Assembly: GCF_004298475.1 (NCBI RefSeq)
Contig: NZ_SCRP01000023.1
Coordinates: forward strand, 1-64,000
Direction: 5' to 3'
From: Paraburkholderia sp.
GTDB taxonomy: Bacteria > Pseudomonadota > Gammaproteobacteria > Burkholderiales > Burkholderiaceae
DNA length: 64,000 nt
The notes below the pieces were generated by a model. The model was not told where the DNA came from and searched no databases. It saw only the letters and a program-made list of their open reading frames with translations. This document shows, piece by piece, positions 24,086 to 34,105 of the stretch. Position 1 is the first letter of the stretch; every line of letters starts with the position of its first letter. A program made the translations under genes and the position numbers.

Positions 24086-26692
24086 ATGCCCCACTCGCAA
24101 CCCTCGCGCCTGATGCGTGCTGCGGCCGCACTAAAGCGCCGCGCAGAAGCCCTGCACCTGCAGCTCTTCATCGCACCGGCGTTCGCGCTCGGCATCGGCG
24201 CGCTGCTGCTCGTGGTGTTCCAGCACCTGTCGCAGTCCGTCGATTACCGGTCGGTGATCCGTCACCTCTGGAATCTGACCCCGTCCGAATGGATGGGCGC
24301 AGTCGCCGCAACGGCCGTGAGCTTTGTCGCGCTCGTCGGGCGCGATGCGGTCGGGCTGCGCTACCTCGGCGCGCGCGTTCCGCGCGGCGCGCTCTGGGTC
24401 GGCGCCATCGCCGGATCGGCGCTCGGCAACGTCACCGGCTTCGGCGCGCTCACGGGCGGCGCCGTGCGTTGCCGCGTCTATGGCGGCTCGGGCGTGAGCG
24501 CCGCACAGATCGGCCGCATGACCGTATTCACGAGCGCCACGCTTGCGTTCGCACTCACGCTGATGACGGCGCTCGGCATGGCCGGCGCCGCCGGCACGCT
24601 CTCCGGCATGCTGCACCTCGCCCCGGAGAAGCTGCGCTGGATCGGCGGCGCGCTCCTCGCGTCCGGTGCCGCGCTGATCGTTGCATGCCCTACGAAGTCG
24701 CGCGAAATCGAGCCGTTCGGACGCGCCTGGCTGCGCTTTGCCGTGCCCGCGCGGCGCGACCTCGTCGCACAGTTGCTGCTCGCCGCGCTCGACGTCGTGG
24801 GCGCCGGGCTCGCGCTCTGGTCGGTGATGCCGCACGCGCAAGTCGCACTGGTCGATTTCCTGACCGTCTATAGCGCCGCGATGCTGCTCGGCCTGATCGG
24901 CCACACGCCCGGCGGCATCGGCGTGTTCGAGGCCGCGATGGTCTTCGCGCTCGGCTCCGCTGTGCCCGGCTCGCAGGTGCTTGCCGCGCTGCTGGCCTAT
25001 CGCGCGATCTACTTCGGTGCGCCGCTGATCCTCTCGGCCGCGCTGCTCGCCGCGTTCGAGGGCCGCGCACTCGCGCGTCCCGGTGTGCGCCTCGCGCGCC
25101 GCGGCGCCAGCGGCGTCTCGCAACTCGCCCCGCTCTTCCTCGCCGTCGTCACGTTCGTAACCGGCGGCATGCTCGTGATCTCGGGCGCGACGCCCGCTTT
25201 CACGCACCGCATCGCCGTGCTGCAAACCATCCTGCCGCTCTGGGTGCTCGAAAGCTCGCAACTGCTCGGCAGCCTGCTCGGCGTGCTGTTGCTGTTCGTC
25301 GCGCGCGGGCTGCTGCGGCGCCTCGACGCGGCCTGGTGGCTCGCGCTCATGATCGCCGTCACCAACCTCGTGCTGTCGCTCGCGAAGGGTCTCGCGTTCG
25401 TCGAAGCGGGCATGCTGTGCGTGCTGATCGTGCTGCTGCTCGCCACGCGGCACCGCTTCAACCGCCGTTCGTCGCTGTTCGCCGAGCCCTTCACGACCGG
25501 CTGGCTCACCTCCGTGGGCTGCGTGATGGCGCTGGCCGTCTGGGTGCTGCTGTTCGCCTTCCGCGACGTGCAGTACTCGCACAATCTGTGGTGGCAGTTC
25601 GCCTTCGACGGACGCGCCCCGCGCGCGCTGCGCGCGACACTCGGCGCGAGCATGTTCGCCGCCGCGCTCGCAGCGCGGCAACTGCTGCGTCCGGCGGCGG
25701 GCCGCTTCGTGATGCCCCCGAGCGAAGATCTGGCCGAAGCGGCGCGCATCGTACGCGCGCAGGAACGCAGCGACGCCGGTCTCGCGCTCATGGGCGACAA
25801 GAGCTTCCTGTTCGCGGCCGAGCGCAACGCCTTCCTGATGTACGCCAAACGCGGCCGCACGTGGGCCGCGCTGCACGACCCCGTCGGCCCGCGCGAGGAA
25901 TGGCCCGCGCTCGTTCGCGAGTTCGTTGCGCTCGCACACGCCCACGGAGGACGCGCCGCGTTCTACCAGGTGCGCGCCGACGCACTGCCGCTCTATCTCG
26001 ACGCCGGTCTCACGCTGATGAAGCTCGGCGAAGAAGCGCGCGTGATGCTCGGCGAATTCGATCTCAAGGGTTCGCAGCGCGCGCATCTGCGCTACGCGCT
26101 CAAGCGCGGCGAACGCGACGGCTTCACGATCGAGCACATCGACTGCGCGCAGATGGACGCCCATCTGCCGACGCTGCGCGCGATCTCCGACGCCTGGCTC
26201 GACAGCCGCGATGCGCGCGAGAAGAGCTTCTCGGTGGCCGCCTTCGACGACGACTATCTCGCCGCGCAGTCGGCGCTGCTCGTGCGCCAGCACGGCGAGC
26301 CGCTCGCGTTCGTCACGTTCATGACGACCGACCTCAACACCGAGGCGACGGTCGGCGTGATGCGTCATCTGCCCGATGCGTCGTCGTACACGATGGAATA
26401 TCTGTTCACGCAGCTCGCGCTGCATCTGAAGGCGGCGGGCTACGAGACGCTGTCGCTCGGCATGGCCCCGCTCTCGGGCATGGGGGCCACGCCGCTTGCC
26501 TCGCCGTGGCATCGCCTCGCCGGACTGATCTGGCGTTTCGGCGGCCGGTTCTACAACTTCCGGGGCCTGCGCGGCTTCAAGAACAAGTTTTCGCCGCGCT
26601 GGGAACCGCGCTATCTGGCCGCGTCGGGCTCGATCAGCGTCTTCATCACACTCGCCGATCTTTCACTGCTGGCTGGAGGCAGTCGTTCATGA
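24086..26692 (+). CDS. mprF: Bifunctional lysylphosphatidylglycerol synthetase/flippase MprF
   Basis: MprF (LpiA) attaches lysine from Lys-tRNA to phosphatidylglycerol and moves the product to the outer leaflet, reducing surface negative charge and sensitivity to cationic peptides and acid. The 868-residue protein has an N-terminal flippase region of about fourteen membrane segments (residues ~30-530, with GNVTGFGALTGGAVRCRVYG and LIGHTPGGIGVFEAAMVFALG) and a C-terminal cytosolic DUF2156 synthase domain (~560-850) with LMGDKSFLFAAERNAFLMYA, LHDPVGPREEWP and FYQVRADALPLY. Neither ATG 24023 nor 24086 has a strong ribosome site; I use 24086. Its TGA overlaps the next ATG (ATGA), so it is coupled to an acvB-like gene as in the rhizobial lpiA-acvB operons. 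Confidence 0.95.
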   Translation: MPHSQPSRLMRAAAALKRRAEALHLQLFIAPAFALGIGALLLVVFQHLSQSVDYRSVIRHLWNLTPSEWMGAVAATAVSFVALVGRDAVGLRYLGARVPRGALWVGAIAGSALGNVTGFGALTGGAVRCRVYGGSGVSAAQIGRMTVFTSATLAFALTLMTALGMAGAAGTLSGMLHLAPEKLRWIGGALLASGAALIVACPTKSREIEPFGRAWLRFAVPARRDLVAQLLLAALDVVGAGLALWSVMPHAQVALVDFLTVYSAAMLLGLIGHTPGGIGVFEAAMVFALGSAVPGSQVLAALLAYRAIYFGAPLILSAALLAAFEGRALARPGVRLARRGASGVSQLAPLFLAVVTFVTGGMLVISGATPAFTHRIAVLQTILPLWVLESSQLLGSLLGVLLLFVARGLLRRLDAAWWLALMIAVTNLVLSLAKGLAFVEAGMLCVLIVLLLATRHRFNRRSSLFAEPFTTGWLTSVGCVMALAVWVLLFAFRDVQYSHNLWWQFAFDGRAPRALRATLGASMFAAALAARQLLRPAAGRFVMPPSEDLAEAARIVRAQERSDAGLALMGDKSFLFAAERNAFLMYAKRGRTWAALHDPVGPREEWPALVREFVALAHAHGGRAAFYQVRADALPLYLDAGLTLMKLGEEARVMLGEFDLKGSQRAHLRYALKRGERDGFTIEHIDCAQMDAHLPTLRAISDAWLDSRDAREKSFSVAAFDDDYLAAQSALLVRQHGEPLAFVTFMTTDLNTEATVGVMRHLPDASSYTMEYLFTQLALHLKAAGYETLSLGMAPLSGMGATPLASPWHRLAGLIWRFGGRFYNFRGLRGFKNKFSPRWEPRYLAASGSISVFITLADLSLLAGGSRS

Positions 26693-28059
26693 CCATTCGA
26701 TTTCCGGCGCTGCCGCGCGTTATCGCCGCCTGCACCGCCTTGCTCGCCTGCGTGGCGGCGCATGCGGCCACCAACACGGCGCCAGCGCCTGTCACGGACG
26801 TGCCCGGCGGCCGCTACGGCGACGTCGCGGTCACGAAGCCGGCCGGCCCCATGCGCGGCTTCGCCGTGCTGTTCTCGGCAGGCGAGCATTGGGCGAGCGA
26901 CGACCAGGCGCGCGCCGATGCCCTCGCGAAACACGGCGCGATGGTCGTGGGCGTGGACACGTCGCGCTATGCCGCGAACCTCGCCGCGGTGAAAACCGAG
27001 ACCTGCCACAAGCTCTATAGCGACGCCGAAGCGATCGGCCATCAACTGGAGCGCCAACAGGAATCGAGCCAGTATTTCGCGCCGATCGCCATCGGCAGCG
27101 GCGAAGGCGCGCTGATCGCCGCGCGCATGCTCTCGCAGGCGCCCGCGAATACGCTCGCAGGCGCGATCTCGCTCGATCCCGCAGCGCGGCTCGACGCCCG
27201 CTTCGCGCCGTGCGCAGCCGATCCGAAACTGAGCCGCGGCACGGGCCTGCCTGGCTTCTTCGAGCAAGGCGTCACGAGCGGCGGCGCAAATACGCCGGCA
27301 CTCGCGGGAGCCGCAGCGCACGTTGCCGCGCCGCACGTTTTCGCGCCGAACCTCACGGGCGCCGACAAGCTCGTCGCGCTGGCCGCGCCGCATCTGCGTG
27401 TCGTGACCGAAAGCGAGGAAGACATCTCCGATCTGCCGCTTGTCGAATTGCCTGCCGCGAAGCCGACCGACATGCTCGCCATCGTGATTTCAGGCGACGG
27501 CGGCTGGCGCGATCTCGACAAGACCATTGCGGAGGCGTTGCAGAAGAACGGCATCGCCGTGGTCGGCTGGGATTCGCTGCGCTACTTCTGGAAAGAGAAG
27601 CCGCCCGCGCAGACGAGCCACGATCTCGCGCGCGTGATCAAGGCCTATGCCGCGCACTGGCACGCGAAGCACATTGCGCTCGTGGGCTACTCATTCGGCG
27701 CGGATGTCATGCCGTTCGCCTATAACCGCCTGCCCGATGCGCTGCGCGCGAAGGTGTCGTACATGTCGCTGCTCGGCTTCGCGCCCGACGCCGATTTCCA
27801 GATCCGCGTGACGGGCTGGCTCGGCATGCCCGCGAGCGATTCGGCGCTGCCCGTGCGGCCTGAACTGGCGAGGGTACCGCCTGCAATCGTGCAATGCGTC
27901 TACGGCGCGGACGAAAAGGACACGCTCTGCCCGGCGCTCGTGAACACGGGGGTCGACGTCGTCAAGACGAGCGGCAGCCACCACTTCGACGGCGATTACA
28001 ACGCGCTGGCCACGAAAATCATCGACGGCTGGAAGAAGGAGATCGCCGCGCGCGGGTAG
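26689..28059 (+). CDS. acvB: AcvB/VirJ-like periplasmic alpha/beta hydrolase
   Basis: The 456-residue protein has a signal peptide (FPALPRVIAACTALLACVAAHA), an N-terminal VirJ-type domain and a C-terminal alpha/beta-hydrolase domain. The latter contains MLAIVISGDGGWRDLDK, the nucleophile elbow VGYSFGADVMP with Ser at about residue 335, and a late HHFDGDY histidine. AcvB of Agrobacterium has been reported to hydrolyse lysyl-phosphatidylglycerol in the periplasm, opposing LpiA/MprF. GGAGG lies before the ATG, which overlaps the mprF stop. The pairing of synthase and probable hydrolase points to control of lysyl-PG level. It converges on glnA with 49 bases between. Confidence 0.9.
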   Translation: MTIRFPALPRVIAACTALLACVAAHAATNTAPAPVTDVPGGRYGDVAVTKPAGPMRGFAVLFSAGEHWASDDQARADALAKHGAMVVGVDTSRYAANLAAVKTETCHKLYSDAEAIGHQLERQQESSQYFAPIAIGSGEGALIAARMLSQAPANTLAGAISLDPAARLDARFAPCAADPKLSRGTGLPGFFEQGVTSGGANTPALAGAAAHVAAPHVFAPNLTGADKLVALAAPHLRVVTESEEDISDLPLVELPAAKPTDMLAIVISGDGGWRDLDKTIAEALQKNGIAVVGWDSLRYFWKEKPPAQTSHDLARVIKAYAAHWHAKHIALVGYSFGADVMPFAYNRLPDALRAKVSYMSLLGFAPDADFQIRVTGWLGMPASDSALPVRPELARVPPAIVQCVYGADEKDTLCPALVNTGVDVVKTSGSHHFDGDYNALATKIIDGWKKEIAARG

Positions 28060-28108
28060 CCATGCGCGCGGGTAGCCATGCGCGCAGCGCGCCGCGTCGC
28101 GCGCAGCA

Positions 28109-29608
28109 TCAAATATCGAAGTACAGGTAGAACTCCCATGGATGCGGGCGCAACCGGATCGCATCCAGTTCGTGTACGCGCTTGTATTCCAGCCACGTAT
28201 CGATCACGTCTTCGGTAAAGACATCGCCCTTGCGCAGGAACTCGTTGTCGGCTTCGAGCGCGTTGAGCGATTCATCGAGCGAACCCGGCACCTGGCGGAC
28301 GTTCTTCGCCTGCTCGGGCGGCAGGTCGTAAATGTTGACGTCGAGCGGATCGCCCGGGTCCGTCTTGTTTTCGATGCCGTCGAGCCCGGCCATCAGCATC
28401 GCCGAAAATGCGAGGTACGCGTTGGCCGAGGGATCGGGACAACGGAATTCGACGCGTCGTGCATTCGGCGAATCGGAGTACATCGGAATGCGCGCGGCCG
28501 CCGAGCGGTTGCGTTGCGACATCGCAAGATTCACCGGCGCTTCGTAGCCGGGAACAAGGCGCTTATAGGAATTCGTGGTGGGCGCACAGAACGCCATCAA
28601 CGCCGGAGCATGCTTGAGCAGGCCGCCAATGTACCAGCGGCAGAGGTTCGACGTGAGCGCCCAGCCGTGCGCGTCGTAGAACAGATTCTCTTTGTCTTTC
28701 CACAGGCTCTGGTGGCAGTGCATGCCGCTCGCGTTGTCGGCGAATAGCGGCTTCGGCATGAAGGTCGCCACCTTGCCCTTGCTGCGCGCCACGTTCTTGC
28801 AGATGTATTTGTAGATCATCACGTTGTCGGCCATCCGCTTGAGCGTCGCAAAGCGCATGTCGATTTCGTTCTGTCCCGCCGTCGCCACCTCGTGGTGATG
28901 CACCTCCACCTGCACGCCAGCCTGTTGCAGCATCAGCACGATGGTCGAGCGGATGTCCTGCAGGGTATCGTGCGGCGGCACCGGAAAATAGCCTTCCTTG
29001 AAGCGCGGCTTGTAGCCGAGATTGCCGCCGCCATACGCGCCCTCGTCGCGGCCGCTGTTCCAGTCCCCTTCGGCAGATTCGACAAAGTAGTAGCCGCTGT
29101 GCGCATCCTGACCAAAGCGGATCGAATCGAAGATGAAGAATTCGAGTTCGGGACCGAAGTAGCAGATCGTCGCAAGGCCGGTCTGCCGCAGATAATCCTC
29201 GGCTTTCTTCGCAACGTAACGCGGATCGCGCGAATACGGCTGATGCAGCACGGGATCGACGACATCGCAGATCAACGAGAGCGTGGGCGTCTCGCTCACG
29301 GGGTCGATGAACGCAGTGGTCGGATCCGGCTTTAAAAGCATGTCGGATTCCTGAATCTCCTGAAAACCGCGAATCGACGATCCGTCGAAACCAATCCCGT
29401 CTTCGAAAAGACCTTCGTGCACCTCGGGCAACGTGATGGAGAAGTGCTGCCAGAGGCCAGGCAGATCAGTGAACTTGAGATCGACGATCTGGATCTCGCG
29501 CTCGCGCAACAGCTTGATGACCTGCTGCGGCGTTTCGGGACGTGCGACGCGATAACTGCCGGCATCGACGGATACGTTGAGCGGCGAGGCACCGTGAGGA
29601 CTGGACAT
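28109..29608 (-). CDS. glnA: Type I glutamine synthetase (GlnA-like paralogue)
   Basis: Glutamine synthetase makes glutamine from glutamate, ammonium and ATP. The 499-residue protein is about 30 longer than E. coli GlnA, owing to an N-terminal extension ([20 protein letters not shown]). All active-site blocks are present: [68 protein letters not shown] and the C-terminal NIYDLPPEQ, with the adenylylation Tyr at about residue 427. It should therefore be an active, covalently regulated type I-beta enzyme. GGGAGA precedes the ATG. It is the last gene of a leftward set with a 67-residue protein and a GYD protein, not next to ntrBC, so it may be a second, special-purpose synthetase. Confidence 0.92.
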   Translation of the reverse strand: MSSPHGASPLNVSVDAGSYRVARPETPQQVIKLLREREIQIVDLKFTDLPGLWQHFSITLPEVHEGLFEDGIGFDGSSIRGFQEIQESDMLLKPDPTTAFIDPVSETPTLSLICDVVDPVLHQPYSRDPRYVAKKAEDYLRQTGLATICYFGPELEFFIFDSIRFGQDAHSGYYFVESAEGDWNSGRDEGAYGGGNLGYKPRFKEGYFPVPPHDTLQDIRSTIVLMLQQAGVQVEVHHHEVATAGQNEIDMRFATLKRMADNVMIYKYICKNVARSKGKVATFMPKPLFADNASGMHCHQSLWKDKENLFYDAHGWALTSNLCRWYIGGLLKHAPALMAFCAPTTNSYKRLVPGYEAPVNLAMSQRNRSAAARIPMYSDSPNARRVEFRCPDPSANAYLAFSAMLMAGLDGIENKTDPGDPLDVNIYDLPPEQAKNVRQVPGSLDESLNALEADNEFLRKGDVFTEDVIDTWLEYKRVHELDAIRLRPHPWEFYLYFDI

Positions 29609-29627
29609 GGCGTTTCTCCCGGTTTGA

Positions 29628-29831
29628 CTACTGGTCGTGCGTGAGCGCCTGGAGACGGGCGTCGCCCGCGTCTTTCGCTGCGCGCTGCGTGGTGTAGCTT
29701 TCTTCGGATACCAGCGAGCGCCGGACCTCGCGCGCGTCGAAGTCGACCAGCGTAATGACCCACACCCAGCCGCCAGTCTGTTCGGCGGTTTGCACGAATG
29801 CGCGCACGTCGCCTTTGCCTTGAGCGTTCAT
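29628..29831 (-). CDS. Small hypothetical protein upstream of glnA, 67 residues
   Basis: The frame starts at ATG 29831 with a strong GCGGAGG eight bases upstream and gives [20 protein letters not shown], then a Trp- and Val-rich core ([10 protein letters not shown]), ending ALTHDQ. It is acidic, lacks a signal peptide and ends 19 bases before glnA, so it is very likely co-translated. No family is recognised. A role as a regulator or partner of the synthetase is conceivable but unsupported. Confidence 0.7.
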   Translation of the reverse strand: MNAQGKGDVRAFVQTAEQTGGWVWVITLVDFDAREVRRSLVSEESYTTQRAAKDAGDARLQALTHDQ

Positions 29832-29926
29832 CTGACCTCCGCAAATCGGCAGGAAACAGATCACAGGTAGCATCGCCCGTACCCGGGGCGCGCAGAACAC
29901 GGGCAATGCAGTTGACGATCGGCGAA

Positions 29927-30220
29927 TCAGGACAGCTTGCCGATGATGGCGCCCATTTCGCTCTTGGTGAAAGCGCGCAGCGTTTGCGTGCGGACGTTGC
30001 CCGCCGAGCCGAGCGCGAGGCCGAATGCAGTCAGCGACTGCTCGTCCGTCGCTTCGACGATGGCCACAATGTCGTAGTGGCCCAGCGTCCAGTAGACCTC
30101 TTTCATTTCACAGCCGAAGCCGCGTGCGACTTCCTCGACCTGGCTCGCCCGTTGCGGGCTGTTCTTGATGGTGCGGATTCCCTGATCGGTGAATTGTGCG
30201 AGCACTACATACGTTGCCAT
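29927..30220 (-). CDS. GYD domain-containing protein
   Basis: This 97-residue protein is a single GYD domain (ferredoxin-like fold family, PF08734). It has the N-terminal strand YVVLAQFTDQGIRTIKNSP, the conserved motif WTLGHYDIVAIVEATDE at about residues 45-61, and a C-terminal segment (VRTQTLRAFTKSEM). GGGGGATCGCC precedes the ATG. GYD proteins have no established activity. It is the first gene of the set GYD - 67-residue protein - glutamine synthetase, with a 95-base gap to the second gene. Its fold family resembles small ligand-binding dimers, which makes a regulatory or chaperone role possible. Confidence 0.87.
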   Translation of the reverse strand: MATYVVLAQFTDQGIRTIKNSPQRASQVEEVARGFGCEMKEVYWTLGHYDIVAIVEATDEQSLTAFGLALGSAGNVRTQTLRAFTKSEMGAIIGKLS

Positions 30221-30387
30221 GGCGATCCCCCTTTACGAGTGAACGTGCCGGGATGCGCGCGATTTGCCGGGCGCAATGACAAGCCGGCTTCGTGCGCCAT
30301 TTCATTTTAGGCAACGCGAACGGACATACCACGGCTCTCTACGCATTCGCGCGCCGCGCATCGCCCGGTTCACACAATCCGCAGACG

Positions 30388-30416
30388 AAAAAAAACGCCA
30401 GCGCAAAGGCTGGCGT
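30388..30416 (-). terminator. Terminator after ahpF
   Basis: Stem arms ACGCCAGC (30395-30402) and GCTGGCGT (30409-30416) with a six-base loop; leftward the hairpin runs into eight or more T residues (A run at 30388-30395 on the plus strand). Confidence 0.92.
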
Positions 30417-30448
30417 CTCATCCATCGGACGGAAGATTTCAGCAGCGC

Positions 30449-32050
30449 TTATGCGACCGCCGTGGCCGCCTTGGCGTCCTCTTCCTGCTCCGCCGACGAA
30501 CGGATCAGATATTCGAACGCACCGAGCGATGCCTTGGCGCCTTCGCCCACGGCAATCACGATCTGCTTGAACGGCACCGTCGTCACGTCGCCCGCGGCGA
30601 ATACACCCGGAACCGACGTCTGACCTTTCGCGTCGACTTCGATCTCGCCGTGCTTCGACAGCGCAACCGTGCCCTTGAGCCATTCGGTATTCGGCACGAG
30701 GCCGATCTGAACGAACACGCCTTCCAGTTCGAGGTCATGCTTCACCTCCGTCGCACGGTCGAGATACGCGAGGCCCGTCACCTTCTGGCCGTCGCCGATG
30801 ATTTCAGTGGTCTGCGCGCTTACATGCACGGTAACGTTCGGCAGGCTGCGCAGCTTGCGTTGCAACACTTCGTCCGCACGCAGTTGCGCGCCGAATTCGA
30901 GCAGCGTCACGTGGCTCACGATGCCCGCGAGGTCGATGGCCGCCTCGACGCCGGAATTGCCGCCGCCGATCACCGCCACGCGCTTGCCCTTGAAGAGCGG
31001 ACCGTCGCAGTGCGGGCAGTACGCCACGCCCTTGTTGCGGTATTCCTGCTCGCCCGGCACGTTGACGTTGCGCCAGCGCGCGCCCGTCGCGAGCACCACG
31101 CTCTTTGCGCGCAGCGTCGCGCCGCTCGCGGTGCGGATCCCGATTGCCTTGTCGCCCGGCACGAGCGCCTCGGCGCGCTGGAGATTCATGATGTCGACGT
31201 CATAGGCGCGCACGTGCTGCTCCAGCGCCGCCGCGAATTTCGGCCCTTCCGTTTCCTGTACCGAGACGAAGTTCTCGATTGCCATCGTGTCGAGCACCTG
31301 GCCGCCGAAGCGCTCGGCCAGCACGCCGGTGCGAATACCCTTGCGCGCGGCGTAGATCGCTGCCGCTGCGCCAGCGGGTCCGCCGCCGACGATCAGCATG
31401 TCGAAAATGTCCTTCGCATCGAGCTTCTCTGCTGCGCGAGCGGTCGCGCCGGTATCGAGCTTCGCGAGAATTTCTTCGACGCCCATGCGGCCCTGGCCAA
31501 ACACTTCGCCGTTCAGATAGATCGTCGGCACGGCCATGATCTGGCGCTGCTCGATTTCATCCTGGAACAGCGCGCCGTCGATCGTGACGATCTTCACGTT
31601 CGGGTTGAGCGTCGCCATCGCATTGAGCGACTGCACGACTTCCGGGCAGTTCTGGCACGACAGCGACATATAGACTTCGAACGAGAACACGCCGTCGAGC
31701 GCGCGTACTTGTTCGATTACGTCGTTTTCGAGCTTCACCGGATGGCCGCCCACCTGCAGCAGCGCGAGAACGAGCGACGTGAACTCATGGCCCATCGGAA
31801 TGCCCGCGAACGCAACCTTGACGTCCGCATTGGCACGCCTGATTTCGAACGAAGGCACGCGCGCGTCGCCCGTTGCGGCGCCACGGCGTTCTTCATAGCG
31901 GATCCGGTCCGACAACGAATCAATTTCCTGCAAGAGCGCCTGCAGTTCCTGCGATTTTTCGCCATCGTCGAGGTACGCAACGATCTCGAGCGACTGCGTG
32001 ATTTTTTCCAGGTAGCTTTTAAGTTGAGTCTTGAGATTGGCGTCGAGCAT
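30449..32050 (-). CDS. ahpF: Alkyl hydroperoxide reductase subunit F
   Basis: AhpF is the NADH-dependent flavoprotein that reduces AhpC. The 533-residue protein has the N-terminal double-thioredoxin-like domain with the CxxC SCQNC (Cys132/Cys135), the FAD motif [19 protein letters not shown], the redox-active YCPHCD (Cys345/Cys348), the NADH motif [17 protein letters not shown] and the C-terminal [16 protein letters not shown]. Spacing of the two disulfides matches E. coli AhpF almost exactly. No strong Shine-Dalgarno sequence other than GGAGG some 11 bases upstream is present. It lies 152 bases downstream of ahpC on the same strand and has its own terminator. Confidence 0.96.
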   Translation of the reverse strand: MLDANLKTQLKSYLEKITQSLEIVAYLDDGEKSQELQALLQEIDSLSDRIRYEERRGAATGDARVPSFEIRRANADVKVAFAGIPMGHEFTSLVLALLQVGGHPVKLENDVIEQVRALDGVFSFEVYMSLSCQNCPEVVQSLNAMATLNPNVKIVTIDGALFQDEIEQRQIMAVPTIYLNGEVFGQGRMGVEEILAKLDTGATARAAEKLDAKDIFDMLIVGGGPAGAAAAIYAARKGIRTGVLAERFGGQVLDTMAIENFVSVQETEGPKFAAALEQHVRAYDVDIMNLQRAEALVPGDKAIGIRTASGATLRAKSVVLATGARWRNVNVPGEQEYRNKGVAYCPHCDGPLFKGKRVAVIGGGNSGVEAAIDLAGIVSHVTLLEFGAQLRADEVLQRKLRSLPNVTVHVSAQTTEIIGDGQKVTGLAYLDRATEVKHDLELEGVFVQIGLVPNTEWLKGTVALSKHGEIEVDAKGQTSVPGVFAAGDVTTVPFKQIVIAVGEGAKASLGAFEYLIRSSAEQEEDAKAATAVA

Positions 32051-32202
32051 GGCGATTTCCGGCGGAGGTTGAAGCGGGGAGGGGAAGGCCTGATGAGGCG
32101 TCCGGGCCGCAAGCCGCGACGGCGCGGCCCGGAGGTGATACAGCCGTCGCGGCCGCGATGGCCGCTTGGGCTTTGCTGCTTGTTTTGCTGCTGGTGAAGC
32201 GC

Positions 32203-32766
32203 TTAGATCTTGCCGATGAGGTCGAGCGACGGCTTCAGCGTTTCAGCGCCCGGCGTCCACTTGGCGGGGCAGACTTCGCCCGGGTGCGCGGCGACGTATT
32301 GCGCAGCCTGCACCTTGCGCAGCAGTTCCTTCGCGTCACGGCCGATGCCGTTGTCGTGGATCTCGCACAGCTTGATGTCGCCTTGCGGGTTGATCACGAA
32401 CGTGCCGCGCAGTGCGAGGCCTTCTTCTTCGATCATCACTTCGAAGTTGCGCGTGATCGCGCCGGTCGGATCGCCCACGAGCGGGTACTTGATCTTGGCG
32501 ATCGTGTCCGACGTGTCGTGCCATGCCTTGTGCGTGAAGTGCGTGTCGGTCGAGACGCCGTAGATTTCGACGCCGAGCTTCTGGAATTCAGCGTAGTGGT
32601 CGGCCAGATCGCCCAGTTCCGTCGGGCACACGAACGTGAAGTCGGCCGGGTAGAACACGACAACAGACCACTTGCCCTTGAGGTTCTCTTCCGAAACCGG
32701 AACGAACTCGCCATTGTGATAAGCGGTGGCCTTGAACGGCTTGACTTGCGTGTTGATGAGAGACAT
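32203..32766 (-). CDS. ahpC: Alkyl hydroperoxide reductase subunit C (2-Cys peroxiredoxin)
   Basis: AhpC reduces hydrogen peroxide, organic peroxides and peroxynitrite. The 187-residue protein starts [20 protein letters not shown], with peroxidatic Cys47 in FTFVCPTEL and resolving Cys166 in GEVCPAKW, and the [15 protein letters not shown] block. It is the typical AhpC1 type partnered with AhpF. GAGGAAG precedes the ATG at 32766. Upstream lies an OxyR-like motif next to a promoter-like pair, suggesting peroxide induction. A LysR gene lies upstream on the same strand but its C-terminal end is 319 bases away and it is divergent from a pirin gene, so it is not clearly the regulator. Confidence 0.97.
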   Translation of the reverse strand: MSLINTQVKPFKATAYHNGEFVPVSEENLKGKWSVVVFYPADFTFVCPTELGDLADHYAEFQKLGVEIYGVSTDTHFTHKAWHDTSDTIAKIKYPLVGDPTGAITRNFEVMIEEEGLALRGTFVINPQGDIKLCEIHDNGIGRDAKELLRKVQAAQYVAAHPGEVCPAKWTPGAETLKPSLDLIGKI

Positions 32767-32816
32767 GCGTTGCTTCCTCGCTCTGGGTTGGAATGGGTTG
32801 GAAAAGGTATGGGCAG

Positions 32817-32845
32817 AATTTACGTGAATCCGACCCGTTTGATAA
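32817..32845 (-). promoter_or_regulatory. Putative sigma-70 promoter of ahpC
   Basis: On the minus strand TTATCA (32840-32845) and TAAATT (32817-32822) are 17 bases apart, each matching four of six consensus positions. The -10 element is about 50 bases ahead of the ahpC ATG. Confidence 0.4.
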
Positions 32846-32867
32846 ATTGGTTGCTTTGATCGCGGGT

Positions 32868-32904
32868 ATTGGGAATTGCTATCGGCCTTCGAAAGCGCCG
32901 CTAT
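32868..32904 (-). promoter_or_regulatory. OxyR-like binding motif upstream of ahpC
   Basis: The plus strand reads ATTG-N7-CTAT-N7-CGAA-N7-CTAT, against the OxyR consensus ATAG-N7-CTAT-N7-ATAG-N7-CTAT. Two elements match fully, one has three of four, one is poor. It lies just upstream of the putative -35 element of ahpC, where OxyR activates. A known family target plus correct spacing support it; the third element is a weakness. Confidence 0.5.
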
Positions 32905-33085
32905 CACCGTGACCGTACACGCTAGCCGCAACGGATGCGCACAACGGGTGTGAGCAACGGATGTGGCAACCAACGGGGCGTGAGGATACAACGAAACTGC
33001 GACACTACGCCTCATTGCCCCGCTAATTTTCTGGAAATCCCGCTTGCATGCCCCGCGCATCGTGCAGCGAGCGCGCGTTGCCGCA

Positions 33086-33994
33086 TCAAAGCGCGCCGCC
33101 GCGCGCGGTCGCTGCACGCGCCGTGAGACGCTCTCGCAGAAATTGCGTAAACGCACGGATCGTCACAGAACTTTCGCGATGCCGTGGATAAACCGCATGC
33201 AGCGCGACGGGCGGCGGAATGAACGGCGTGAGCACTTCGACCAGCAGCCCCGCATCGACCGATCCCGCGACGATGAAGTCCGGCAGATACGCGATGCCGA
33301 GTCCGGCGATGGCCGAGTCGCGGATCACTTCGCCATTGTTCGCCCGCAGCGGGCCTTGCACGTCGATCGACGTATCCACGCCGTCGACAACGAAGGCCCA
33401 CGCTGCGCGTCCTTGCTGCCCGTATGGCAAGCACGCGTGCTGCGCGAGATCGGCGGGCGTAGCGGGTGCCTGGCGACGGCGGCGGTAACCGGGACTGCAG
33501 CACGCGATCATGCGCACGTCGATGAGCTTTTGCGCGACGAGCGTCGAATCCTGCAAACGCCCGATACGCAGCGCCATGTCGAATCCCTCGCCGATCACGT
33601 CGACGGTGCGGTCGCTCAGATCCATGTCGAAGCGCACGTCTGGATGCGCACGCAAGAATTCGGCGACGAGCGGCGACAGATGCACCATGCCGAACGACAT
33701 CGGCGCGCTCACTTTCAGCAGCCCGCGCGGCTCGGTGCGGCGTGCGGACATGGCGCGTTCGGCGTCGCCCACGTCCGCGAGAATGCGCTTCGCGCGCTCG
33801 TAAAAATCCTGCCCAAGCTCCGTCACGGCCACATTGCGCGTATTGCGCACGAGCAGCCGCACGCCGAGGCTCCCCTCCAGCGCGGCCACGCGCCGGCTCA
33901 CGAACTGCTTTGAGAGGCGCAGCCGGTTGGCCGCGGCCGTGAAATTGCCCGCGTCCACGGCTGCGATGAAGATCCGCATGTCGTCGAATTGCAT
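33086..33994 (-). CDS. LysR-family transcriptional regulator
   Basis: This 302-residue regulator has the N-terminal helix-turn-helix ([20 protein letters not shown], then [29 protein letters not shown]) and the periplasmic-binding-protein-like effector domain from about residue 90. The ATG at 33994 gives the family-typical start MQFDDMRIF. It is divergent from the pirin gene with 111 bases between the starts, the common arrangement in which a LysR protein controls its neighbour and itself. [10 protein letters not shown] in place of the more usual SQPAVSRQ places it in a subgroup, but gives no ligand. Confidence 0.92.
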   Translation of the reverse strand: MQFDDMRIFIAAVDAGNFTAAANRLRLSKQFVSRRVAALEGSLGVRLLVRNTRNVAVTELGQDFYERAKRILADVGDAERAMSARRTEPRGLLKVSAPMSFGMVHLSPLVAEFLRAHPDVRFDMDLSDRTVDVIGEGFDMALRIGRLQDSTLVAQKLIDVRMIACCSPGYRRRRQAPATPADLAQHACLPYGQQGRAAWAFVVDGVDTSIDVQGPLRANNGEVIRDSAIAGLGIAYLPDFIVAGSVDAGLLVEVLTPFIPPPVALHAVYPRHRESSVTIRAFTQFLRERLTARAATARGGAL

Positions 33995-34105
33995 GGCGAT
34001 TGTCCACTTGGTAGTGACAGTGAGTCGTATTTTACGGCAATTAGACACAGTCTGATTGACCTAAACTACGCTTCATTCAACCGGACAACATCACTGGAGG
34101 TCGAA

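Noticed and set aside
24131..26512. 793-codon minus-strand frame opposite mprF
   Set aside because: Antisense shadow of a clear mprF gene; highly charged with no hydrophobic core and no ribosome site.
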